DNA of 64,000 nucleotides, taken from assembly GCA_963573385.1 (NCBI GenBank), contig CAUYLG010017828.1:1-64000 (forward strand). The letters run 5' to 3'. The notes under the pieces were generated by a model. That model made no database searches and was not told where the DNA came from. It saw only the letters and a list, made by a program, of their open reading frames with translations. This DNA is from Cacajao melanocephalus. Lineage: Eukaryota > Chordata > Mammalia > Primates > Pitheciidae. Within the stretch, counting starts at the first letter, position 1; each line of letters begins with the position of its first letter. Position numbers and translations under genes: made by a program. Shown one piece after another: positions 13,240-25,805 of the stretch.

Positions 13240-13880
13240 CACATTATTTTTGCTGTTTTGTAATCTGTTTCTTTCTCACACATACTAGTACATTGTGACT
13301 GCCTTCACATCAATGAATATAAATCTTATTACTGTTTTTAGTGGCAGTAGATCATTTCATCGAACAGAAGAGATGGAATATAATTGAATGTGCTTGTGTT
13401 GGTGGCTTCTGTGTTTGAATTTTTGTTATTAACAGTGCTACAGTGAACATCCTTGATAAGAAAACTGCTTTTTTTGGGTAAATTATTAGAAGTATAATTG
13501 ATGGGTCAAAAAGTTTGCCCATTTTTAAGGTTTTGACACATTTTCCAAATTGGTCTCCAGATTAATCTTTAGTGTCCATTTTTGTTTGGCATGTTAGTCA
13601 TTTTAAAAATTGATTTTAAATAAGGCTTTTCATTTGTATTTTGGCTGTTATTTCTTTATTGCCATAAAAGTTTTTGTTTTGATGTAGTCAGATCTTTTAA
13701 CTCTTCGTTTTTTGGTTTCTGCCTTCAGTGTCATACTTGGATTTACCCTTAGGTTATAAAATAGCTGTTTTCCTTCTCTATGTTTATATTTTTTATATTT
13801 CTAGTCTTTGAAATGATTTTGCACATAGAATCTAACTTTATTTTTTGCAAAATGGTTGGTTAATTGTCCCAGTAGCATTA
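13240..13880 (-). mobile_element. old L1 remnant, antisense
   Basis: The phrases 'cagtgctacagtgaacatcc', 'gtataattgatgggtcaaaa' and 'tttccaaattggtctcc', then 'tgatgtagtcagatctttta' and 'gaatctaactttattttttg' plus 'ggttaattgtcccagtagca', follow an antisense old L1. There may be two adjoining pieces split near 13,575. Confidence 0.7.
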
Positions 13881-13891
13881 GTGTTTAAAAT

Positions 13892-13943
13892 GCATGCATA
13901 CATACATGTATGTATATGCATACACACACATACATACACACAG
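13892..13943. repeat. (CATA)n/(CA)n microsatellite
   Basis: Mixed CATA, TGTA and CA units around a CATACATGTATG palindrome. Confidence 0.9.
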
Positions 13944-13944
13944 A

Positions 13945-16154
13945 GAATTGTATGAACATATATAAAACTATTCAGAACTGTTTTTATCTTTATAATTAGT
14001 GATTAGAGTGCAATAAGGTAGAAAGTAACAGTCACTGGGTCATTTGAAGAAGAGCATCTAATTTGCATGAGGCTCTGTTTGGCTGCCATTTCAGGTACTC
14101 TTTGTGCAGTGTCACACTGAGAAGAGTATACCTGCCAGTGTGAGTGGGTGCTGGCTAAAGCTAAAACAAATTATTTCCATGGAAATTGAGATCATGGCAG
14201 TTTCAAGGATTGTGTTTTCCTGATGTGTTGTATATCATTTTAATTTATTTAACATGTATGACTTCTAAACTGTTAAAAATAACCAAAGTCCTTAATCCTG
14301 GCTAGACATTTTATTAACAGAAATTTCTCCCTTAGTGTCTGTAACATGCATTGAGCAAGTCTGCAGATATGTAGCAATTGTAAGGACTGTGAAAGAAGGA
14401 GCAAACCTCTTTTGCTTGCTTTCTGTGCTTTGCTTAATCAGCAGCCACACTCACGTTTGGTGAACAACAGAAAGAAAAACAAACTTGGGTGCTGGACTGG
14501 TACCTGAGGATCCCATGGAACCACCCTTCTATCTTCCCAGGCTTATGGTGTGTATTTGTTAAAGTTCCTTTGGTCACAAAGACAGAAACTAAGCCCTAAC
14601 TTCATCAAAGTAAGCTATTTATTAAATTAGTTATTGGAAGGATTCTTGGAGAGTTTGCAGTCTTGAAGGAGTTGCTGCTCAGCTAAATGTTGGGGCAGGG
14701 CAAAGATCTGGGACTTTGAGCCATGAGAGCTTCTGTACTCTCTAGAGTGCTGCTGTTTGTTACAAAACAGCTGTGACCATTTCTTCAGTCATATCCCAAT
14801 TACCAAGAGAGATCATCTGATTTGCTTCATGTATAGGAGGATAGCTGCATATTTAGTAAATTAAATCATATTAATTTTCTAGCTTTAGACCGTTTTTCTC
14901 ATACTTCAACCTAATAGCATAGGCATAGTTTGTTGGGACTCTGCTGTGAGTCATGTGATGAGTTAAGAGAATTTCGAGGTGGTAAGCCTCCCCAATTCAT
15001 GTCTACTACATTGTCCTCTGATCTTCTCGACTCTACGGATCTTGATTTCATCATATTCCTTTACATTTTGCTACACGCCCCCCCACCCCCCTCGCTGAAA
15101 CCACCCCAACTGTGGATCAGACTCCCTATCCAGGGAAGCCAAATGCTGCTGGGGAGAATGACACAGCACTTGATATTTCACTCTATGGCTGGGAGGTTTT
15201 CGTCGTCCCTTCAACCTTCCATAAGGCACCCATGGTAGTATGTGAATCAATTTAATTTCTGTTAGTTGATGATTCCATATTTAATCTCAGGCTATATTAC
15301 TGTTCTAGTCTAAAAGTGTGATACGTGCATCAGTTAGTAGAGAGACTAAAACTACTTCATACTGGTTGAGAGCTTCCATTTGTTCTTAACCCCATCCTGT
15401 TACCAGAAGGAGTTCTTGATTACTTTCAAAACATAGATTTCAAGTCATAAAGCCATATGTTTTAAGGAGAGATAAGCTTCAGACTGGCTTTAGGATTTAA
15501 GCTATTCTTAGATAATCAGAGGGAACCACCTTCTGGCTGCCATTTTGCTGTATTTCTTTTGAGGTATTCTCTTTGGTGGACTTTACAGTTTTTGAGATTT
15601 ACTTTTTATTGAAATTCTGTTTTTGGATTCAGTCAGTGGGAAAAATATTATGTTTTATGTATAAATAGGCTATTTTAATACAAAATAAAGCTTCAGAGTT
15701 TGTATAACCAGAGTGAATTGTATCTTATTTATGCCACAGATGAAACAAATCATTTGTGGCCTATACATCTGTGGAAACCACAAGACCCCAATTTGAAGGC
15801 AGTTTATTGCAGTGATTTTAAAAACAAAAGTGCTCTAGCAGTTACTTGTGAGTGGAAGAAACAAAATTTGATACGATTAATAATATTTTTGCCTGTGTTT
15901 GAATATTAAATTCATTTAATTCTGCAACTTCCCATGCATTCCCCCCTCCCATATATGCACCTGCAACACACACGTACACATTCTGATTTTCATAGTGCTT
16001 TACTACAAATAATAACAGCAATAAGAAAGGGCTCTTCAAAAGAATGTAATAGTAATGGATAATATGGAATTATAAGATTCCTTCTAAGAATGTGTTATAG
16101 TCAGAAACACAGTAAAAGGTAAATGAATAATGGTGAAATAATGAGTCAGTATGC
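13945..16154. other. no gene seen in 2.2 kb
   Basis: I see no interspersed repeat I can name. An octamer-type ATTTGCAT at about 14,060 is a chance-level match. A C-rich run lies at about 15,076-15,092. The open frame at 14,930-15,238 (102 codons) has no recognisable domain and is not supported as a gene. Confidence 0.5.
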
Positions 16155-16273
16155 TGGAGGTAATGGCAAAGTGAAAAGAGCTGGGCATTGGAATCATCCA
16201 GAATTAGCTTCGAATTCCGGCCCTGATTCTAGCCATATAACCTCTGAGTTTCTGTCTCTTTTTCTGTAAAGTA
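16155..16273 (+). repeat. MIR, sense, cut by an Alu fragment
   Basis: 'ggcattggaatcatccagaa', a 'cgaattccggccctgattc' block and 'tttctgtctctttttctgta' match the sense MIR core. Similarity ends exactly where the Alu piece begins. Confidence 0.8.
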
Positions 16274-16366
16274 GGCTAATTTTTGTATTTTTAGTAGTGA
16301 TGGGGTTTCACCATGTTGGCCAGGATGGTCTCTATCTCCTGACCTCATGAGCCACTGCACCTGGCC
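16274..16366 (-). mobile_element. Alu left-arm fragment, antisense, internally deleted
   Basis: The sequence begins at GGCTAATTTTTGTATTTTTA and ends at CCACTGCACCTGGCC. It lacks the right arm, any poly-T, and the usual 'gcctcccaaagtgctggg' block between 'gacctcatga' and 'gccactgc'. It is about 93 bp long. Confidence 0.93.
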
Positions 16367-16369
16367 AGA

Positions 16370-17155
16370 TGATTTTATAATTAACTAACTAATTATTCTT
16401 CGTTTCTGGAGACCGCATACTTTTTTGAGACTTGCTGTTTTTTCTTACATACTTTGGTTCACAGTAAGCAGCCCACCTGGATGGCAGGGTAGGGTAGTTG
16501 AATTACTTGGGAGGATGACTGTGTCACAACCCCTACATTCATAAAACCACAGTTGTAAAACTCTTGTTTATAGCTGTAGTCTGTTACCATTGTGTCTTTT
16601 GGTGTTTGACTAATAAGACAATTGCAAGAAGTTTATAAAATATTTAGTCAAGTGAAAACTTTTCTGCAGTTGGGTATGTAGAATGAGAATAGTAATTAAT
16701 TGTGATAGTGATATTTCTCCTTGCTTTTTCCATTCCCTTACTTCAGAGAAAAACCCCAGAGACCTTGACTTGACTTATAGAGGGGGCATGCTACAGAGAG
16801 ACCAGTTTATTTATAGCTTGAGGATTGTGATGTCAAGTTATTCCTGAAAAGACTGTGATAGTTAAGAAGAAATCGATTGAGAGAGGCAGTGAGCATTTAC
16901 ATTCTGTGACAAGACTTTGATGAGAGGACTGAGAAAGATGAAGATAATCAGTTTCTTCATCGGCCTCTGGGAAGATTTTAATTTTTCTTTTCATATAAAA
17001 ATGAAGAGACACTCAGTATCAGCTGTGGGTTGTAGCAATACCCTGTAAAAAATAGCTACCTGTAAATACAGATTTACCAAGCTTAAGGAAGCTTGATTTA
17101 GCTGTTCTAAAATTTATGTGAATTTATTTATTTTGATAAACAATTTTAATTAAAA
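16370..17155. other. no gene seen
   Basis: Unassigned AT-rich sequence. Confidence 0.5.
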
Positions 17156-17158
17156 AAA

Positions 17159-18030
<872 letters not shown>

Positions 18031-18032
18031 TA

Positions 18033-18285
18033 TTTGCAGATCATATATCTAGCAAAGAAATTGTATCCAAACAACATAAAGAACCCTCAAAACTCAGCAA
18101 TAAGAAAACAAACAACCCAGGGTGTAAAAGATTTGAGCAGTCACTTCACCAAGAAGATATACAGATTGCAAATACATACTTAGAAAATCTGCTCAACATC
18201 AGTAGTCATTAGGGAAATGCAAATTAAAATCACAGTTATGTACATTGCATACCTATTAGAATGGTTCAGAACAAAACAGTGGAGA
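18033..18285 (+). mobile_element. L1 ORF2-end remnant, sense
   Basis: 'tgctcaacatcagtagtcat' followed by 'tagggaaatgcaaattaaaa' and 'acctattagaatggttcaga' is the C-terminal coding end of L1 ORF2. It begins right after the TA that closes the Tigger-type element. Confidence 0.85.
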
Positions 18286-18293
18286 CAACTGTT

Positions 18294-18475
18294 TGGTTGA
18301 GTGCTTATCATTTACCAGACACAGTTCTCTTATGTATACTAACTCATTTGATCTTTTACAGTAACCCTTAAGATAGCACCATCATTATATTTTCAGATGA
18401 CGTACCTGAAGCACAGATAAATCAAATTGGCTACAGTCATATGGCTAGAAAATGGCAGAGCCAGGAAAATATCAC
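18294..18475 (-). repeat. MIR, antisense
   Basis: 'gttgagtgcttatcatttac', 'aactcatttgatcttttaca', a 'cctgaagcacagataaatc' block and 'gctagaaaatggcagagcca' follow the antisense MIR consensus in order. Confidence 0.88.
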
Positions 18476-18479
18476 AGAA

Positions 18480-19890
18480 TTTCATGAACAATATATTTAT
18501 TACTGTCTACCATATTCACTGTGTCATGTGCTTTTGGGGTGTTAAAGTAGTGGTGGTGATCATTCCCCTTGTGTCTTGGTTATGTTTTGCACCTGGGCAA
18601 TAGAATGGGAAAGATGTTTTTTTAAAGAAAATTGCTACTGATTTCCCTTTCTTATATGCATACACCATACACATAAAATTTTGCCATCTGTTTATGAAAA
18701 AATTCAGTTTTAATTTCTTTGTGTTGCCAGTTTTCAATCTCTGCCCATCAGAATAGTAAAGAAAGGATTCTTCAAAAAAGATGTGCTCCATTCTTGGAGC
18801 CAGACACAGTTGAGGGTGGGGACGAAACCAGTGCTAGCTGGGAGCAGTGCTTTTGTATTCCACCTCCCCCCCCCACGCCCAGACACAGTAATGATATGGT
18901 ACTAATACTTTTTATTAGCAGTAAGACCTCAAAGATTCTCAGATCACTCACATTCGAAGCTGTCATTGTCCCACAAATTTCTTTGGCTCCAGGGAACATG
19001 ACGCAGAGGAGGAATACAGCCTAGGGGATAGCATAAGTTGTCATGTTTGATTTATTGTAATTAACCTTACCATTTAAAAAGGTGTCATGTATTTTTATAC
19101 TTTAAGGATTTGAATTTGGTCATGTCTCATTGGGATAATAGTGGTCTAGATAGTTAATGATAGTAGCGGTAAAAAAATTAGGAGCCACCATCAAAAATCA
19201 AACATCAGGTTTTAAGTATTAGAATTAGGAGGTTTTTACCTTTCAGGTCTCATAGACTGAAGCTACTGTTGCTATAGCAATGATTTTCCACCTACATATA
19301 ATTTGTGTTTGAGGCAATTTTTTCTTAAACACATTTTTAAAACTTATAAAGTGAATAAGCGTAGGCATCGTAGCACAGAAATAATTCTTCATATGGGAGA
19401 AAAGTAATTTGTTTTTGAAAATATCATGAGTAGAACCGTGAAAACCCAACTACAAATCTAATTTTATTTTAAGATATATCTCATTTAATACAAGGTTTGA
19501 AAAATTAAAACAATATAAAAGCCTGTAAGGGGCATGCTACTATTCTGGCAACAAGGAGCTTTTAATAGCAGTGGGCTCTTAAATAGGTTTAGTTTCTTTT
19601 GTAGTTGTTCCTGCTAAACTCCTCATAAAATGATTATCAGAAAATCACACTGGAGGTGGTAAACTAATTCTTTGAATAGATTCAGGATGTGTGTATATTT
19701 CTCCAAGTTTCTAATATGCTGAGGATTTAAAAAGCAAACAGGGGTAATATAATGTTGCTAATCTTTTTATAATATGATTTGAATTTTATTTTCAACATAT
19801 ACTTAAATGTGATTATATTTATTATTTTTTACTTCATAATAATCAGTTACTTCATTTTGTCCTATAGTTGTTGCATGCTCTAAGAAAAAT
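18480..19890. other. no gene seen; C10 run
   Basis: Unassigned sequence. A run of about ten C at 18,866-18,876 could allow G-rich strand stacking on the minus strand but lacks the usual four separate G tracts. Frames at 18,516-18,791 and 18,719-19,024 show no recognisable domain. Confidence 0.5.
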
Positions 19891-19894
19891 GTAA

Positions 19895-20056
19895 GCTCTT
19901 AGAGTCATTGGATTTATACTTGGAAGCAGGCTTAGGGACCATTCTGCCCAACTTTTTCGTTTTCTTGACTGAGGAGCTGATACATTGAGGGCTAAGGTGA
20001 CACCTAGGTTATGCGGCTTATTGTAGCAGAGCTGAGATCAGAATTAGATTTAACCT
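19895..20056 (-). repeat. MIR-like repeat, antisense
   Basis: The pattern 'gcttagggaccattctgccc', an 'actgaggagctgatacattg' block and 'gcagagctgagatcagaatt' parallels a common mammalian MIR-related consensus. The subfamily is uncertain. Confidence 0.55.
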
Positions 20057-20057
20057 G

Positions 20058-20173
20058 GGCCAGGAGCTGCAGTGGCTCAGGCCAGTTGTCCTGGCACTTG
20101 AGGAAGCGAGGCTGTGTTTCGAGGCCAGCCTGGGCAACATAAGAACCTCTTACTCATTAAAAGAAAAAAAAAG
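20058..20173 (+). mobile_element. free left Alu monomer (FLAM-like)
   Basis: A single Alu-type arm. It has GGCCAGGAGCTGCAGTGGCT at the start, a partly deleted middle, 'cgaggccagcctgggcaaca', and a short A-rich tail. No right arm follows. It is old and diverged. Confidence 0.75.
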
Positions 20174-20479
20174 ATATACCCTGGGCCTTTTATTATTTAC
20201 ATGATGCTGTGTGTTTTTTTAGCCTCTTCCATACTAGAGGGCCACTTGGTTGTATTTTTATCTGTACAATAGATTTATGCATATAAACATAAATCTCCAT
20301 GTGATCATCTCTGTTGGATTTAGATGAATAAGTTCAAGAATTCTAAACAAGGAATTCATGCAACACAGGGCAACTACAGCCAGTCTTCAAAATTGTTTTG
20401 TAGTGAGATAAATTTTATTTGCATATGTAGCGTTTTACATTATTTGATTCCCATTAAGAAAATAATGAGCAAGCTAATA

Positions 20480-21200
20480 TGTGCATGAAAAATGAGAACA
20501 GTGAAAAGTCAGACTAAAAGAAACATAAATGGCCAATTTTTTAGAAGCTAACTGGAATGAGGTATCTTATTCCTCTGTCAAACTGGCAAAAATTTCAATG
20601 TGAGAATGCCCCTACATTAGTGAAGGCAGAGGGAAATAGTTACTCTTTTTTACTACTGATAGGAATGTAAACTATGAAAATAGTTAAATGTAAAATGCTC
20701 ATGTCCTTTGATTCATCAATTCTATACCTGCAGATTTATCCTGCAAATTTAATAGTAAAGTATTGATATTAGGTTGAACTTTCATATTGTTTATAAGGAT
20801 GGCCATTGAAATGTTGTTAATACACACAACACAAAATAGAAATTAACCAGATGTTTTTTAGTAGTAAACTAGTTTTATAAATTATGGAACAATAGAATAT
20901 ATGTAGCAATAGATTTGTATATGCTAATGTCTAGTATTAAGAGGAAAAAAGCAAGTTTTAAACCATGTTATATACTAATAAAATTTTTATTTATTTATTT
21001 ATACTTTTTTATTTAAAAATTCTGGCAGGACACAAAAGAAAATGTTAGCAATAATTACTTCTTGGTTTTATTGGGTTTTGATGTGGATGAAGCAGAATAG
21101 ATTTTCTTTTACTCTTAAATCTTTTGTAGTTTGTGGAAAAAAATTATACATGAACACTATACACATGTTATTTTTAAGAAAGTTTGAAACAATAAAGTGT
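20480..21200 (+). mobile_element. old L1-type 3' end, sense
   Basis: 'catgtcctttgattcatcaa', 'atacctgcagatttatcctg', 'gaggaaaaaagcaagtttta' and 'aagaaaatgttagcaataat' occur in the order of the 3' ends of old L1-class elements. A (TTTA)n stretch lies at about 20,985-21,002. The 61-codon frame at 21,042-21,227 lies inside this decay. Confidence 0.6.
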
Positions 21201-21700
21201 GTACATTGCTTAAACCCTTTTGCTTAGGTACTGTGACTGAAGAAATCTTTCCCTTATTTTGAATAAGTTTGTAAAGTTTGTTCTTGATTTCTTTATAATT
21301 TATTTTCTCTTAAAGGAAACAAGCATATTTAGTACCAAGATTCAATTAAAGTATATTGGGAGTCAACCAACAAAGTTTCACAATCAATAGGATTCTGCCT
21401 GGCTTGTACCTTGCGCCTCAGTATTTATTTAGGAAGATAGGTTTGCCTAAGAAATATTAATTAAAAGCCAGAAGGTATTTTTGAATTCTGTAATTCTATT
21501 TCTGGGTCTTAGATGTTAAAAATAAAAATAACAAATCTTCAAACTAGTGAAAAGTGAATATAATACACATGTCTAACAGTTGACTTATTAAACCATGAGG
21601 CTTGCTTTGGAGGGAGTTCTCCAGACGCTGTCTGTCTGTCTGCCTATTATTTAAAATAAATAAGAAAGGAGATAAATGATTTAAATTAAAAAAAGTAAAA
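21201..21700. other. no gene seen
   Basis: Unassigned AT-rich sequence before the 7SL pseudogene, with a short (GTCT)n run near 21,632. Confidence 0.55.
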
Positions 21701-22000
21701 GATGGAGTCACATTATGTTGCCCAGGTTAGAGTGCAGTGTTGTTCACAGGCATAATCCCTCTACTGATCAGATCAGCACAGGAGTTTTGACCTGCTCTGT
21801 TTCCAGCCTGGGCCAGTTCACCACTCCTTAAGTAATCTGGTGATCCCCTCCTCGCAGGAGTTCACCATGTTGATGCTGAACTTAGTTTGGACACGCTATC
21901 AGCATAGCATGCTGCAGTCCAGAACTTTCGGAGTCAAGCAGTCCTCCAGCTTCAGCTTCCTAAGTAGCTGGGACTATAGGCGCAAGCCACCATCCCTAGT
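21701..22000 (-). pseudogene. RN7SL: 7SL RNA (SRP RNA) pseudogene, full length
   Basis: The reverse complement covers essentially all of the ~300-nt 7SL RNA. It includes the non-Alu S domain, seen here as 'ctactgatcagatcagcaca', 'gagttttgacctgctctgtt' and 'ttgatgctgaacttagtttg', which Alu elements lack. The 5' end lies near 22,000 and the 3' end near 21,701. Multiple substitutions and small indels (for example an extra GATCA unit around 21,768) mark it as a processed pseudogene. I see no clear A-tail or target-site duplication. RNA polymerase III activity is unlikely. Confidence 0.93.
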
Positions 22001-22150
22001 ACACTTTCTCTTTATTAACAGAGAAGATTGGCAAGTGTTGTATAGGTGTTAAGTCTTGTACCAAACTGAAGTGTTTTCCTTGATGTAGGCTTAGGTATAG
22101 GCAAGAAAACTGAAGAGGAAATCACTTTCTTATTTTGAGACATAGGGCGT

Positions 22151-22380
22151 TTTTTTTTTTTTAACTTTATGTATTTACTTAAATTGACAAATAATAATTG
22201 TATATATTTATCATATGCTCCATAATGTTTTGAAATATATATACACTGTGGAATGGCTAGATCAAGCTAATTAGCATATGCATTACCTCACATATTTATC
22301 TTTTGTTTTTGTGGTAAGAATACAAATATCTCTTAACAGTTTTCTAAGAATACAATATGTTGTTATTTATGTAGCTTTTA
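22151..22380 (-). mobile_element. L1 3' end, antisense
   Basis: A poly-T run is followed by 'acttaaattgacaaataata', 'gtggaatggctagatcaagc' and 'taattagcatatgcattacc', the antisense terminal 3' UTR of an intermediate-age L1. Only the last ~220 bp was retained. Confidence 0.85.
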
Positions 22381-22454
22381 AAAATATTGAACAGAGATAT
22401 GTTAATGATGTGTTAAGTTAACAAAAATACAATACAAAATAGTATTGGTGGTTA

Positions 22455-22705
22455 CAGTTACTCTTTTTGAGTACATATGATTACCAGATATGTGTCGTAG
22501 AAACCAGATTTCATGTATTATTTCTAATCCTAATAACAAAACCTATAAGGAAGACGATATTTCATTTGATAGATAAGGAAACTAAGGGTAAGAGAGGCTA
22601 AGCAGTTGTTATGTAGATGAGCTTCATTTTGAAAGCGTGAGAGCCCTTGGATCAATTCCCACTTCAACACATCTAATACCCCACAATGCTGTGCTGTCCC
22701 TCGGG
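22455..22705 (-). repeat. MIR, antisense
   Basis: 'gatagataaggaaactaagg' with 'taagagaggctaagcagttg', then a 'ggatcaattcccacttcaac' block, give the antisense MIR order. Confidence 0.82.
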
Positions 22706-22709
22706 AATA

Positions 22710-24680
22710 AGTTTTGTGCTCTTTCTTTGATAATATTGTTTAAATGATCATAATAATTTTAAAGCACACCAAGAGTGGACCTGGAGCCAGTTTGAACTCC
22801 GTCATGCCAAAGTATAGGTTTTCTTTATACTTCATTTCCAATTTATAGTTGAGGATAATCAGGCCTGTGCTATTAAATATTTATTTGCTTTTATAACTTG
22901 TAATTTATAGGTGCATTTTTAATTCTAGGGAATCAGTAAGAGGTGACTTCCCTACTCAGAAATGCTTGATTTGGCTTTCTAGTGGTGGGAATATTTTCTG
23001 CCATTATTAATTTTCTGTGATGTAGCCAGTGCTGATGATCAGCCTCAGTGTGACTAATTGGATACCTGTGTGAGTTCACTGTGGAAATACAAGCTCTAGC
23101 TTTGAAGTTGAGCATATGATTCCTTAATGGCAGTTGAGGCTGTGATGTTAGCATTGTCATCTTCATGCTCCTGCACACAGCTTCCACGGCTCTTGGTGTG
23201 GCGTGATTAGGTTTCAGGAACCACGGAGCACTCATCCCCACCCACCTTTCAGAAATCTCCTTGGTCTGTTACTCCAGTGTGCTGGCCAAGTATTGTCATT
23301 TCCTTTGTGTGCCGTGACATGAAAAAAACTGAGGATGCATTCACTGGTAGCAAGCCACATATTTATAAATGACTATGGCACAGAAATTGGTTTGATTTTT
23401 CTCTTGTCACATTACATTTTGTTCAGAATTCATTATTCCCTAGGTAAATGCAAGAGAAAGAGCTGAAACATCAAACTGATCCCATCATGAAAGACAGTAG
23501 CATATTCGGGGATTATGCTAGTATAATTTTGTAGAAAATAAAAGAAGTCACAAGCTAGAGAGACAGGTGCAGCATTGCAGCTACATGAAGTGGAGCATGT
23601 AGTTTTCCAAGTAGATAGTTAATTTTATTCTTAGTTTTCATGATTGAAGTAACGTTGATAAAATGAAATAAATTAAAATATGATATTGGGAAAATGTAGA
23701 ATGATAATACTCAGTAACTTTTGGGAACCTGCTTACCTCTTTTTACTGAAAGATCCAGGATTTTTTCTGGTTGATGTAGATCTGTCTTGGGCAGAACGTG
23801 GCATAACTGAGATTCAGCTCATGACTTCATTCCTTTTATTGTGTCCTTAATCTGCTTTACTGGATGTTAGTTTCCTTAATCTCTACAAAGGAGTTGTGGG
23901 CTAATAATGCAGTGACGTCTGTGAGTTGATTTCTTTAAAACAACGACAAAAATAAAAAACAAAAAACCCTCAAAATACGAAGTAGTAAAAGTAGAAATAT
24001 GTATAGTGGCTGGTGGAGTGCTATTGGATAGGTTAGTCTAATTTGTTGAAATCTAGAAATCCATGTATCCTAGTTGATTTATTCTGCTTGGGATTAGAAA
24101 TCAAACGCTTAGGGTAAAGGAGGAGAGATTTTGCATTCGTTTTAATTGCAGATACACATTACCTCTTTCAGAAATTTCTGTGACTCATATATGATTACAT
24201 TATGTTTTTATGTGAGACATTTAATTCCTTTGCACTGGGAAATTAGTTTTTCAGTTGCATTTTTTTAAAAAATGTGAAATTGACTGCTTTAGTTAACTAT
24301 TCTTCAATGCTCTTTTCTTTATTTCATTTTTGATCCTATACATTATTGTTAGGGCGTCTGTTTAACAGTATGTATTATTTATATTGAAACAGAAGAAACA
24401 GTTGTGGCGCACTGCGATCTCAATTTTATAAATTTATGCATATGGCTAAAGACTGGAGGGGAACCTGAAAAAACAACTGAACAAAAGAATGAAGTGTTAG
24501 TTAAATATAAATTTTTAGAGCGTAAGTTTTTCCCCGGTATTTGGGGGATTGGAGGCTTATTGTAGTAATTACAGGTGAGTTAATTAAGTAGCTGAAAGCC
24601 TCTTATTTGTAAGGACTCACAATAATAACCTTTTTTAGCTGAAAATTAGAGATACTGAAAAAATTAGAAAAACATTTTTA
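22710..24680. other. no gene seen; unassigned 2 kb with a 102-codon frame
   Basis: I recognise no repeat. The minus-strand frame at 22,933-23,241 (102 codons) lies in sequence less AT-rich than its surroundings, but it has no motif, signal peptide or membrane segment that I can identify. It is either chance or part of a decayed element I cannot name. Confidence 0.5.
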
Positions 24681-24682
24681 AA

Positions 24683-24801
24683 GAGAAAGGGTCTCACTAT
24701 ATTGCTCAGGCTGGACTTCAACTCCTAGGCTCAAGATACCTCTTGTATCAGCTTCCTGAGTAGCTAGGACTATGGGCCTGTGCCATACACCACCATGCCT
24801 T
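24683..24801 (-). mobile_element. free Alu/7SL-type left monomer, antisense
   Basis: A single arm running from GGGTCTCACTATATTGCTCA to 'gagtagctaggactatgggc' and 'caccaccatgcct'. The 'gagtagct' placement directly before the 5' end is the FLAM arrangement. There is no second arm and the copy is old. Confidence 0.75.
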
Positions 24802-24804
24802 GGT

Positions 24805-25685
24805 AACAGGATAAATTTGTATGAAAAGACTTGTAAACAAGTCTTTCAGAGGCGCCCTCCACAACACACACGTGGTTAATGCTATACTTAGTTTTTATAC
24901 CTTGTATCAGGATGCAGTACACTGGTGATTATTTTTTAGAGCAGGGAAATGCCGGCAGTAGTAAGCAGATCTCAAACCTGTCAGCTTAGAGGTTTATTGT
25001 ATGTATCTGCTCTTTGAGTCTAAAAGGGATTAACAGCTGAATATAGACTTTAAATCACCGTTGGGATTTAAATTTTTGCTCTGAAAGACTAGGTCATTTG
25101 ACAGTAATCAAGAGTATTATCAATCTCAAGACCGTTTTGGAGGTCTAGGAGAAAACCCCTCTATTATTAGCCCATAAGGGAAGTCATCCTCAGGGCTGAG
25201 GCATGTGAAAATCTGGGGTACTTCACACAGAGAAATAATAAAAATATAAGGGGATTTGTCTTGTGGATGAATCCAGAAAGTTCTAAATTGGCAATAAGCC
25301 CATAGGGAACAATTTTGTCAGATATTGAGAATTAACAGTATTTAAAATGCACCTTGTTGTTACTTTTGATGCACAAATAATTGTATACCTGCAAGTATAT
25401 TTTAGAAATTCACCAATATGAAGACTGATTATTTGACCAAAAAAAAATTTACAGTGATTGATTGTTGCAATTACATTTGTAAAGACCCATGCAATACAAT
25501 GGTGATTTTAAATAATGTGGTCATATGAGTTTTTAAAATTGAATCATTTGTTATAGAAGTAATACAAATATTTTAAAAATATATACCTTTGAAATGTATA
25601 GTGTTTTTCTTTAAACTGTATTCCAAAGCTGATTCTTCAGACCGTTCTTTATATGCATCTGAGGCTCCTGAAAAACATCAGCCAC
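24805..25685. other. no gene seen
   Basis: Unassigned AT-rich sequence. Confidence 0.5.
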
Positions 25686-25800
25686 AGCATTCAAGCCTAA
25701 GCTCACCTGAGACCCACCAAGTCAGACACCTCTGGTGTGGAGCCTGGGGATCTATTGTTAAAGAAACTCAACAGTGCAGTCAGGGTTCAAAACCACCATT
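25685..25800 (-). mobile_element. possible MER5-type hAT remnant
   Basis: 'gagacccaccaagtcagaca' followed by a 'cctctggtgtggagcctgg' block and 'cagggttcaaaaccac' parallels the centre and end of MER5A/B. The match is weak. The 71-codon frame at 25,589-25,804 runs through it and is not supported as a gene. Confidence 0.45.
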
Positions 25801-25805
25801 GTAAA

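Noticed and set aside
13892..13943. Spaced CATA/TGTA units as a CRISPR-like array
   Set aside because: This is a short microsatellite with no unique spacers in a primate genome.
14056..14066. ATTTGCAT octamer as a promoter element
   Set aside because: An isolated 8-bp match without a nearby TATA box, initiator or gene is expected by chance in 64 kb.
14930..15238. 102-codon plus-strand frame as an exon
   Set aside because: No recognisable domain, a C-run in the middle, and no splice signals that I could defend.
18860..18880. C10 run as a G-quadruplex on the minus strand
   Set aside because: One long G run flanked by two short ones does not give the usual four separate tracts.
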